A stretch of 64,000 nt of DNA from Anaeramoeba flamelloides (Eukaryota > Metamonada > Anaeramoebidae): positions 6,777,501 to 6,841,500 of the forward strand of contig JANTQA010000063.1 in the NCBI GenBank assembly GCA_027625915.1, in the 5' to 3' direction. Below, piece by piece: positions 25,001-33,769 of this stretch (positions within the stretch are counted from its first letter, which is position 1; each line of letters begins with the position of its first letter). Made by a program: the position numbers and the translations under genes. Below the pieces are notes generated by a model. That model was not told the DNA's origin, ran no database searches, and saw nothing but the letters and a program-made list of their open reading frames with translations.

Positions 25001-25272
25001 AAATGGATGGTAGTTTGGTTCGGGTGAATCCCAATCGCTGGAGAAGGTAGCCCCTTTTTTGATCCATTATGGAAAATTGATCGATAGTTCTTATGGGTCT
25101 TTGTGATGCAGATCCACATCGAAATACCATAATTAATTTGACCTTTTTTCTCAGGGAAAATGCCTCCAAGATCAGATTCAATGATTGTTGGTGTTATTTG
25201 GAAGGTTTTCATAATTGGTCCTTGCAGATGTGTTTCATCTTCAATAATTTCATAGTCAGAATGGTCGTTCAT
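22054..25272 (-). CDS. Five-repeat LamG/ConA-like lectin protein (copy 2)
   Basis: Single-exon paralogue of the gene at 13450-16689: 1072 residues with the same five-domain plan (about 1-185, 234-420, 456-640, 676-857, 887-1072) and the same strand. Each domain keeps YGISMWI, RSIFHNG, IHFRHD, WYHWAVS, HYINGE and VDPW blocks. Linkers are charged helices (KIEEQIKRIEEEEKRQKEED). There is no signal peptide or membrane segment. Each domain is closest to the domain at the same position in the paralogue, so the five-domain plan existed before the duplication. The first domain is nearly identical between copies; the last is roughly two-thirds identical. In the second domain several blocks are altered (AIRIPLNK, IDFLHHS), suggesting relaxed or changed binding. 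Ligand unknown. Confidence 0.85.
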   Translation of the reverse strand: MNDHSDYEIIEDETHLQGPIMKTFQITPTIIESDLGGIFPEKKGQINYGISMWICITKTHKNYRSIFHNGSKKGLPSPAIGIHPNQTTIHFRHDSYEEVNDDINLADFPLDLNTWYHWAISVCGCKVVHYINGEYVQTGELKGEAIMPLKDCYLVDPWHGSAEGISISNFHWFPFGISDEFIRSIYQIPRSTEEEKIKKIEEQIKRIEEEEKRQKEEDEKELKKYLLKNFKENFKLSEYEIVGDITELKGPSMKKALLSPVMIESDLGGIKPKEGQVQYGISMWIKITKTHTENRSVFHNGLRNDHCTPAIRIPLNKATIDFLHHSTLEINDRPTFTEYSFDLDTWYHWAVSISGKKVVLYINGESAQIGHLKGEAIMPIKDCWIVDPWLKSAEGITIHSLYWFPFGISDEFVRSLYHIPRSKESSKLEEKNTYIIHKKEEEKKRMIIQRFARKIYNLSDYEIVQKITALKGPSMKKVQISPVMIESDLGGIKPKKGQVNYGISLWIRIKKTANNYRSIFHNGLINDHRTPGIWIYPGLTQIHFRHDSTIERNDGLDLTDVTLELHTWYHWAVSVCGSEIVHFINGEFVQKGNLKGDALMPLKDCWFVDPWHGTAEGIDICSLHRFPFAISAEFVKYVKYVALNPILKEKKDKKNEIEKEEKRKFLLRIFTENVKLSNYEIIKDITELKGPSMKKVQISPVIIESDLGGIKPKEGQLHYGISMWIKITHTHNKFRSIFHNGSTNDRRTPAIWIHQNQTTIHFRHDTNLEKNDGVDLTSPNRIKCGIWYHWAVSLCGSKVVHYINGEIAQKGNLKGEPIKPLEDCWIVDPWYGPAKGVTIRNFHWFPFGLSDLFVKFVYHNPISQEVQEKEKAREKFFFQNFSQSIKLSSLELIKKKTELKGPSMKQIQITKMLDPSDLGGIHPIKDRMEYALSTWIRINKTHNQYRSIFHNGQYGNMRTPAIWIHPNTTWIHFRHDTNLKSNEGVDMTEFDIKLKTWYHWAVSVCGKKVKHYINGEIVQEGEFIGDPLRPISSSWIVNPWYNSSRGIIVRNLCWIPFAVSDMFVKFLYNINK

Positions 25273-26201
25273 TTTTTAGTTGGGAGAGGTATTGGAATTT
25301 ATTTTAGATTGCTACTTTGCTTTTTTAAAACGAAACAAAAGTTATTGTTTAAATTGGTTGGTTAAATCGTTAATTAATCAAAACAAAAAATGGAAATTTT
25401 ATTTTCTCATTTTACTTTAAAAAATATTTTTTAGAATTTTGAACAAGTCAGAAAAATAAAATTATATGGAATTAAAAATTTGACGAAAAGTTTAATTTGT
25501 GATCTTTGAAATTGGTGAGAAGCTAAAATGGAAAAAAAAAATATATTTTTTTTTTTAATTTTTGGAAAATTTCTAAAGTACATTATTCTTATTTTTGAAA
25601 CAAAGTCAGTCTTATCATTTTAAAAGAATAAAGAGTCTTCGTTTTATGAATCCAAAAGATTCCCAGATAGTTTTTTGAGTTTAAGAATCCACAAAAGACA
25701 CAAAAAGAGAATTTTATTTACTCTTTTTTCTCATTAAACTTTTTTGATTTTCAGTTTCAAGTGATTTCTTTTCTAATCAATAAATTAGAACATAGGTTTG
25801 TTTTGTAAAGTTTTAAAAGGACATTTTTTGTGATACATTCAAACAAAAATGATCTTTTGGTTGAAATGATTTTACTTGAATAAACTTATTTTTTGTTTGG
25901 AAAAGACAAGAAGCAAATATCACAACCTTTCTTTTAAATTGAAAAACTGATTTTTATTTTGGTTAGGACAACAATTTTGGATTTGTTGGGCACTTTTCTT
26001 TCTTTTCTGTTAAAATCCGAAAAATCCTGAATAATTTTTTAATGTGAATATTTTTTCTAAACTTTTTGTCAGAAATTTGTAACCATTTTTCACTCTTAAA
26101 AGTTGTGCTCTTTTATTCTTTTGAACCCTTTTATTAGTGGAAATATTTTTTTAGTTTATTTAAGTTTTTGAAAGATAGAATACTTGTATTATCTTTTTTT
26201 T
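25273..26201 (-). repeat. Duplicated upstream region of LamG gene copy 2
   Basis: Partner of 16690-17608. Alignment is close from the ATG outward for about 920 bp with few small indels. It then ends sharply, where this copy continues with TATTCTTTAGATC and the other with AAACCACTTTG. Confidence 0.8.
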
Positions 26202-26857
26202 ATTCTTTAGATCTTAATCAGCCCAAATTCAAAATTAATTGTCAAATTTTTTTTTAAGAATAATTTTTTCTTTTTTTAAGAAATTGAGAAACCAGTCGAC
26301 TACAAACCTACACCACGTCTCTGAAAACAATTGATAATGTAGAACAAAAATATTCCTTTTACCCTTTATTCAACAAATAACAGATCACATTATTTTTGAT
26401 TGAGGATTCGCCAATTGTCAATTTTTTATAAATACAAAGTTTCAGGGTTTCTCGGTTTGTTAAATTTGTCCATTCAATTAAATTTTATGGTCCCCCATGA
26501 ACTCCAATTTTGAAAACTGTTTATATTTTTTTAAAAATAAATGTTCTTTTCATCAAATTCATAAAAGATAAATATTTCTTTTTTTTAGATCTTGAAGTAA
26601 GGGTAATATTTACTGTTTTTGACAAAATTTAGTTTGTGTTTTAAAAATTAATATATAAATAAAAACAATCATGACAATTAGCTTTCCAATTGATTTTCAG
26701 ATGCTTTTGAAACTGTTCTTTTTTTTTGGTTTTCCATATCATTAGATCAGACCTTAAACAATACAAATTTTTAAAAAAATGACAAACTGTTGTTAAATTA
26801 ACAGGTGTAGAATTCTTTAACTTGTATTTCAAAACAAAAAGCTGTACTTTTTTGTTA
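26202..26857. other. AT-rich spacer
   Basis: No credible gene. The open frame at 26641-26883 on the minus strand runs into the terminal repeat of the next element and is not supported. Confidence 0.5.
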
Positions 26858-27723
26858 CAGTCAGTTCCACTTCTAAGTAACAAGCTTTCAACGAAATTTA
26901 AGGCGCAAAAAAAATCTCAAATCCTAATACAATAATTTGTGTAAAAAACAATTCCAAAAAATGTGCCTTAACGGTCTAGTCATTTACCGTGAATATGTAC
27001 CATATTCAAGGGTTAACCCGAGACATAAAAAGGGTATTGTGAAATAACCCTTCTTTTGGTTGACAAAATTCAAATAACAAAAAAAAATTCCATTTGATCT
27101 CTTTGACAAAAAATTCAACAAAGAAAAAGAGTTAAAAGAGTTCTCAATTCCAAAAAATCAAAATTTAAAAAAAAAATTCATCTTTTCTAGTTCAAAAGAG
27201 GTTTAATTTCTTTAATTTAAAACAAATTGCTTTCTTGAATTTCGCAATCAATTTAATTCAATTTAGTCGGATTTGTGGTTATTTTGTAACCCTCTAAATT
27301 TGACCAAGTAAGGATTATGTAATATTCTTTCAATAAAAATAACTCATTTGAAAAAAGAAAAAAAAGAAAAAAAAAGTCACCGAGATCTGAAAAAGCGCCA
27401 AAGAGAGACACTTCAAAACTGACATAGTTGTTTTCAAAATTGTATATTCTAACGATTCTAATTGGAAATTGAGTGTCGCTCTTTGGCGCTTTCTTTTCTA
27501 AATGCCCTCATTTTTGGTTGTTGATTTTTGGAGATCGTTCCTACATCATAGGTTGATTGGTTTTTGATTGGTGTTAGGTATATCCATATCAATAAAATTA
27601 CTAAAAAGTTTTTATTCCATTTCAGAAAAAAAAATTTCACAGTAATGACTCGACCCTTAATTTGATATTTTTTTATGCCTTAAATTTGTTTAAAAGCTTG
27701 TTACTTAAAAGTGGAACCGACTG
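26858..27723. mobile_element. TA-1 family element, long form (866 bp)
   Basis: Inverted ends CAGTCAGTTCCACTTCTAAG and (reverse complement) CAGTCGGTTCCACTTTTAAG continue inward for about 48 bases with an AAGCTTTCAACGAAATTTAAGGC-like block. It is flanked by TA (26856-26857) on the left and TG on the right. The terminal sequence and TA target are typical of Tc1/mariner-type elements. The interior holds no transposase frame. It contains a second, internal inverted repeat (27391-27412 against 27472-27493). The short copies at 45860, 50433 and 50911 keep only the ends. Confidence 0.7.
27391..27493. repeat. Internal hairpin in the TA-1 element
   Basis: The 22-base arms AAAGCGCCAAAGAGAGACAC and its reverse complement (two mismatches) are separated by 59 bases. 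The arms are clearly more GC-rich than their surroundings. It may be a nested small element or a structured sub-terminal motif. Confidence 0.5.
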
Positions 27724-27764
27724 TGTAGAAGAGCTATACATTAAAAGATTAAAGAAACTGACTA

Positions 27765-28209
27765 CAGTAATCAAAATAATGCATGCACAAAGACTATAAT
27801 CCATGTTTCAAAATATAATCTGTGCTTTTTTTTTTCTTCTTGTTCCAAGGCCACATCCAATCAACGGCCGAATAGTATACCTAAGTTCAAATCAATTTTG
27901 AAACTAAAGGTCTGGTTATTTTCAGTAAAATGTAAATGATTCATACAAATAGTTGAAAATTTTTCATAATTTTCTCAATTTTTTTTGAATTTTCGTATTT
28001 TTTTTGATGATAAAAATTTTATGAAAAATTTACTCTATTTTTTGAGATAAATTTTGCAGTTTGATCCTTCATTTTTATGATTTCTTTTTAAATAATAGAA
28101 CTTTAAGAAACCAATACCATGTTTAATTTAGATTTTATTATCAGTTTCTTTGATCTATTAATGTATAGGTCTTCTATAACAAAAAAACACTCTTTTTATT
28201 TTGAAACAA
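27765..28209 (-). mobile_element. TA-2 family element, minus orientation
   Basis: About 445 bp, reverse-complement copy of the element at 11074-11511. Its end TA/CAGTAATCAAAATAAT at 27763 onward shows the TA target. The core includes AGTATACCTAAGTTCAAATC and GATCCTTCATTTTTATGA. The open frames at 28158-28416 on both strands lie across its end and are not genes. Confidence 0.6.
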
Positions 28210-28224
28210 GTATTAAATTTTTTT

Positions 28225-28560
28225 GTTAGCTTTATTTTGACTACAGTAGAACCAAGAATCAAATTTGGTGTTGGTTTCTTAAAGTTCAATTCTTCAAAAA
28301 GAAATTCAACAATTGAAGGATCAAATCTGAAAACTTTTGATAAAAAAAGAGTTGAATTTTGTGAGAATTTTTTACTTAATAAAACAAAAAATATCAATTT
28401 TACTAACAAAATCTAGAAAAAAATTCAAACAAATTCAATTCTTATTTAAATTTTACTGAAAATATCAAGGAGTTTACGTCAAAATTGATTTTAATTTTAG
28501 TTATTATTGGGTATTGTATAAAATATTGGGTTGCTAGAAGAAGAAACATATATTGACTTT
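28225..28560 (+). mobile_element. TA-2 family element, degraded plus-strand copy
   Basis: Directly after the minus-strand copy, the core reappears in the other orientation (GGTGTTGGTTTCTTAAAGTTC, AATTGAAGGATCAAATC, ACTGAAAATATCAAGG, GAAGAAGAAACATATATTGA), more diverged than the neighbour. Confidence 0.45.
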
Positions 28561-30079
28561 ATGTTGTAACACAAGTTTTTTTGAACACCATAATTGTAAA
28601 AAATGAATTCTTTACAAAGATAAACTTAATTATTACGCTAAAGTTCATTAAGGTACTTGCTTATCAAGAAAAATCGAACCCTTGTGAAAATAATCTCTTT
28701 TATATTTGGGAAAAATAGTAATCAAGAAAAACTCTCTAAATTAGGTTTATAATATCTGATATTTGAAAAGTTACTATCTTGTATTAGAAGTTGCACCATT
28801 TTATTTTGGTTATTTCGTGATTGATTTTCAACTTCATATTAATTTTAATAGTTATTAAAAAAGAAAACTTATAGATTTTTTTTTACCAAACCCGAATTGA
28901 GGATAATGGACTAATTGATTGAAAGATATATAAAAATAAATTTCTATTTTTGGGAATTAGATTGAAATTTTTTAACAATTTTGCTTTTTCTTTTGACTTT
29001 GAAATTTTTTTTTTATTTTTTTATGTTTTAAACACCAATTGAAATCAAAATTTTAATTTACAACACAAAAACCAAAAATAATTTTTAATTGCATTCTAAC
29101 CATTAATTTTTCTTGTACCCCTTAATATTAGGTTTGGTTAAATAAATTAAATAAATTCATATTTTAATAACAACTAAGAAATTAGAATTTACCATGGAGA
29201 AGTCTTAAATCAAAGTATGTTGTTATTGGGCGTAAATCACATTGGGTTTTCATAATTCCAATTTTTATAAAAAATCAATTAGTCAAGGAGTATTATTTCT
29301 TGATCTCGTCAATTCTAAATGTCCTTCAATTAGTAAAAAATTCAGGAATTTCAAAATAAAACCTGCATTTTACCACAAATTTAAAGTTTGAATCTTCAAT
29401 ACTCCAGACTCCAAAGCTGCAAAATTTGTTTCTTAAATTTGACGAAAAATATATATTAGTTACTAAAAAATTTGTTTTTTTTTTTAATAAAATAAATTAA
29501 TTAACCAAGAGTGTTTTGACTAAATTTTTTTCTGAAATATTGGAATTATATTGATGTTACAATTAATTTATCAAAAGGAAAAAAACTAATCAGAATTATA
29601 GTTTTATGCTGATGACTATTAGGAAAATCTTTGAAATCTTAAAATTTAAAATAAATTTAGTTACTTTTGGATGTTCTAAATCTGAAAAATTAAATACTGG
29701 AATTCTGTATTTTGGGTTTCTATTTTTAGATCCGGGAAAGGAATTAAAAAAAAAAATTCCAAAATTACAATTTTTAATTGTGAAAATTACGAAAAAAGGT
29801 AAAATTTATTGTACAATAATACTTAGAATAGATTTTTTAAAACCTTTTGATCCATATAGAGGTGATATAATTATTATCAAATTACAATATAAACTATTTT
29901 TCATAAATTTTGACTCACTTTATAATGTTAATGGGAGTTGTTTTGAGGGTTTATTCCAGTATTCTTTACAAAAAATATTTTCAAATTTTTGGATCAGAAT
30001 CATTTTTTCTAATTTTGCAAATTTTAGTTTTGCTTTTTCAAATTTTTGTTTTTCTTTTGTTTTTGTTTTTCTTTTTTTT

Positions 30080-30147
<68 letters not shown>

Positions 30148-30298
30148 TCATGTGGAAAAAAAAAGAGATCTTCGAAAAGACCAATAATCACTAGGAAAAT
30201 TTCGACTATGTAATGTCTTTTAAAATGGATCTAATTATTCATAAAAAATCTTGGTGTTCAACTTTTTTTCAGTAAAAGTTCAGTAATAAAAAATCGGT
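28561..30298. other. AT-rich spacer with an uncertain open frame
   Basis: The frame 29606-30142 (178 codons) ends by reading through a T run of about 70 bases as poly-Phe. Its first 150 codons are Lys/Ile/Phe-rich and match no family. Its 3' part (29930-30191) is a repeat shared with 21451-21790. I do not call it a gene. The rest shows nothing recognisable. Confidence 0.5.
29930..30191 (+). repeat. Dispersed repeat with long T tract
   Basis: It contains a T homopolymer (about 30069-30140, one or two C interruptions) and ends with GATCTTCGAAAAGACCAATAAT. It matches 21451-21790 in opposite orientation on both sides of the homopolymer, so the homopolymer is internal to the repeat and is not a simple terminal poly(A) tail. 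Confidence 0.5.
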
Positions 30299-30299
30299 A

Positions 30300-30508
30300 A
30301 GGCTCTTTTCAAAAATTGTGACTCACTTTTTTTTAGTTTTTGGTTTTATTTTTTTTAATTTTTACTATATCAGGCTTTTATAGATTTAGAATGACTTAAA
30401 AGAGAATTACAAGTCATATTTAGTTATTAATTGTTCTTGGATACTAAAGGATAATTTTTTTTTTTCAAATTATTATTTCAGGTGAGTCACAATTTTTGAA
30501 AAAGAGTT
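30300..30508. mobile_element. TA-5 family MITE
   Basis: 209 bp. Inverted ends CTCTTTTCAAAAATTGTGAC / CTCTTTTTCAAAAATTGTGA (+CTCACC) are flanked by TA at 30298-30299 and 30509-30510. A diverged copy lies at 39095-39310. No coding capacity. Confidence 0.65.
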
Positions 30509-30510
30509 TA

Positions 30511-31130
30511 GTTTGATTATTTACTTATCTAGTGTGAATTTAATACTTTGTATAACTATTTCCATTAATCCAAAGTTGAAGATCGATAAGCTCATAAAAA
30601 CACATAACATGTATACCGACTTAACACAAGATAATCTTTTTTCCAGTTATACAGATTGAATACCTCGAAGATCAAGATATTGAGGCGAAATATAATTTTT
30701 AAAATTGAAAAAAAGGTTTTTGTAGTTTTTATGGAGTTTCAAAAACCAACCTGTTGTGAAGCGCAATCGATCTCCAAAAGCCAAAAATCAAAAAAGAGTA
30801 AATTTTGAGAAAAAATTACTAAAAAACCCAATTTCCGATTTAAATGGTATTAAAATATATTTTTGAAGACAACTGAGTTAGTTGTTAAGTTTTTCGCTTT
30901 TATCGCTTTTTGAGATTTCAAAGATTTTTTTTTTTAAAAATTCCTTATTTTTATTTAAATAATATGACAAAATTCTTACTCTGTTCAAACACTTCCAATT
31001 AAATAATAATCACAAATAATAGTAAATTGAATTAAATTGATTTTTCACTAGATGTAAAACATTCTGTATTAAATTTAAGGAAAGTAAGAATTTAAAAATA
31101 TTCAAATAAGAAATAATTAAATATTTTTTA
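30511..31130. other. AT-rich spacer
   Basis: Around 30665-30705 a weak inverted motif (AATACCTCGAAGATC / GATATTGAGGCGAAATAT) resembles a transposon end but no partner was found. Nothing else is visible. Confidence 0.4.
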
Positions 31131-31573
31131 ACAGTCTTTCCAAGTCTACCATAAAATTTTAAATAAAACACAAGTGATTTTTCTATTCTTATTTTATATT
31201 TACAAAAAATTCCGAAATAAGAGTTATTATTCCAAAATTTTTTTCAATAAATGAGCTATTATTCAAATTTTGGTTACATCAAAAAAAAAATTCAAGAGCC
31301 CATGAATCTTCAAATTATCAGTCCAAAGAATTTCAAAAAAAATATCAATATTTACTGATCTTTAAAAATTTACCATTTTTGAACAATATTTTTAAGTGCT
31401 TCATGAATCTTCAAATTTTTTTTTTTATTGTTTCAAAATTTTAGATAATAGCTTATTTATTAAAATGTTTTTGGAAAAATAACTCTTATTTCGGAATTTT
31501 TTGTAAATAGAAAATTAGAATAGAAAATTCAATTGTATTTTATTTAAACTTTTATTTAGCCTTGGAACGGCTG
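31131..31573. mobile_element. TA-4 family foldback element, copy 1
   Basis: About 443 bp, nearly palindromic. Ends are ACAGTCTTTCCAAGTCTACC and (reverse complement) ACAGCCGTTCCAAGGCTAAA, with arms of over 100 bases sharing AAAAAATTCCGAAATAAGAG. It is flanked by TA. It shares the CGTTCCAAGGCTACC terminus with 54233-54631 and 55490-55887, but the inner arms differ. Confidence 0.65.
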
Positions 31574-31685
31574 TAAATTTATTTTTTAAATTGGAAAAAT
31601 CTATTCCATTTTTTATTTTATTATTCTTATTTTATATCAATTAGGTTTGTGAATTTTTATATTAAAATTTAGGTTAATATGAGAT

Positions 31686-31727
<42 letters not shown>

Positions 31728-32202
31728 TAGATTTTTTTTTGTCTTAGGAATAATGTTTTTTTTTTATTTTGGATTTTTTTTCTTGGATTATTTTTAATTT
31801 TTTCTTTTTATTGTATTGATAAAAATCCCAGACATCGAAATAATAACTGAAAAGATTTTTAATTCTTAATATTAGTAAAATTAAAGTGCATCTATTTAAT
31901 TATTACTTTTATTTAAGAAACAAATATTATTCATTACCCACTTTTTGATAAAATTACAATAAAACTAACTAAAATTCATTAAATTTGGATGTCTCTAGAA
32001 TACTCGTTTATATGCTCAATACCATTAGGGGATATATTTCTTTTGAAAAATAATAGATTATGATTATTGGCATATGCTCTGAATTAGGAAAATGATATTT
32101 TCATTATTGTTTTTTGATTGATTGAATATTGTTTTGAACAAGTGTAATTTAATCAATCAATATTCTAATAAGTACTGAGTTATTATTTTAGAGGTTTGGT
32201 TC
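31574..32202. other. AT-rich spacer
   Basis: No coding signal; contains the microsatellite at 31687-31725. Confidence 0.5.
31687..31725. repeat. CA/TA compound microsatellite
   Basis: (AC)n followed by (AT)n, about 39 bases. Confidence 0.85.
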
Positions 32203-32206
32203 TTAA

Positions 32207-32663
32207 GGGGGTTGATAAATTTTACCATTTTGAAAAATTTTGATTATTGCAACCTTATAGTAAAAAGATTTTTTGAGTACCAGCAGATATTCAAATTTCG
32301 AAACCAAAATACCATTCACTGTTCTGTTTGTGAAAAGAAAAAAAATAAACAAGAGTTGAACATTTTTTTTTCATGTTTTTGAACATTTTTTTTTGTTAAA
32401 TTTTTGGTTTTATTAAATACTTTTTAGTATCTAGGAAATTATTTCTGGGAATGCTTGAAATTTTTCAGCGAATAATACAATAAATTAGAGTGGAGGTCTC
32501 ATTTTAAAAAGATATTTTATTTAGAAGACCATACACAAAAGATCAACTTTCCAAAGAAATTTTTTGAAATCAAGAATGAAAAAAAAGAAATCAATAAAAG
32601 CCTATTTTCGAAGATTGGTTTTTTTTTCAACTTAATTTGAATAAATAAAAACAATTTATCCCC
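32207..32663. mobile_element. TTAA-flanked inverted-repeat element (457 bp)
   Basis: Flanked by TTAA at 32203-32206 and 32664-32667. Ends are GGGGGTTGATAAATT and (reverse complement) GGGGATAAATTG, i.e. the same inverted end with a 3-base difference. Like the other TTAA elements in the window, it starts with a G run. No transposase frame. Confidence 0.5.
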
Positions 32664-32667
32664 TTAA

Positions 32668-33510
32668 ACTTTAAATACCCATTACTTTTATTATTTTGAA
32701 TTCTTATCCAAAAAATTTTTTGATAAATTTTCTTTTTCAAAATTCTTGTTTCAAATATTGATATCAAAATAATCCAAAACAAAGAATATTGTTTCAAAGA
32801 TTAAAGGAAAAGAATTAAATTATAAGAATCTCAAAACAGTTACAAAAGATTCAACTCAAAGTAAAGGAAAATATTTTTCAAAAATTTAAGACAACATTTA
32901 GAAAAATTTGAATTTATAATTTTAAATTAAAAATGACTAATTATAAAATCACACAAATATCTCAAATAAATCTATTTTTCTGAAGAGAGAATTCAAAAAT
33001 GATCCTGTTCTCTTGAACCAAAATTTGAATTAGGTGAATTAAAGCAAAGCATCAATTGAAATCCATTTTTGGAAATTATTTAGAAATGGAAAGTAATTTG
33101 AAAATCCAAAATTTTACAAATAAAAGTTTTTCCATTCAGAATTAAAAATAAAAACAAGAAAAGAAGAAGAAGTTGTGGTAGTGTTACAGATAAGATCAAG
33201 AAATAAATATTTTTTCTTATTTTTTCTTGATCTATTTTTTTATTATTTTCTTTTATATTTTTTCAATTTTTCTAAATATATTATACTGGGATATCTGACA
33301 CATCCATTATATAATAAAATATAAATGTTTTTTGGAAAAGAAATGATTTGAATTCTTTGGTTTGGTATAAACTTTGGTACTTAAAATTTACAAAATGTAC
33401 TTTTAAATTTAAATAAACTAAATTATTCACTACTTATTCAACAATCGCCCTGATATTAACTATTAAAAATTTGTCCCTGGATTATTTTCAATTTCTGTAA
33501 AATTTTCAAG
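32668..33510. other. AT-rich spacer
   Basis: Low-complexity AT-rich DNA. No gene or repeat was recognised. Confidence 0.5.
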
Positions 33511-33516
33511 AATGTA

Positions 33517-33676
33517 TAGGTATATGAATTATAAATGGGAAAAATTTGCATTCTGTACACATATTTTTCTACCATAAATAGAGTTCCCAATGAGGTAATT
33601 TCTAATTTGTGGCTTATTTATCAAAGGAAACTGAAACTGAAGTGAAAATTTGTTCCATATATAATTCAAATAAGAG
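33517..33676. mobile_element. TA-3 family MITE, diverged copy
   Basis: Arms (GGTATATGAATTATAAATGG on the left; ATATATAATTCAAATAAGAG on the right) match the 18278-18439 element. The inner part matches the 36578-36754 copy. Confidence 0.5.
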
Positions 33677-33769
33677 TAGTTTATAAAATGAAAATCTATT
33701 TATGTATTTCAAAAAAAATATCAAGAAAATGAAATATTTAAAGTAATTGAATCATATAAAAAGAATTTA

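Noticed and set aside
27458-27640. 60-codon minus-strand ORF in the 866-bp element
   Set aside because: It begins in one arm of the internal hairpin and shows no transposase motif.
28158-28416. ORFs on both strands
   Set aside because: They span the junction of two opposed TA-2 elements and owe their openness to AT-rich repeat sequence.
29606-30142. 178-codon ORF ending in poly-Phe
   Set aside because: The end is a T homopolymer, and the 3' half is a repeat shared with 21.5-21.8 kb. The start region has biased Lys/Ile/Phe composition and no recognisable domain.
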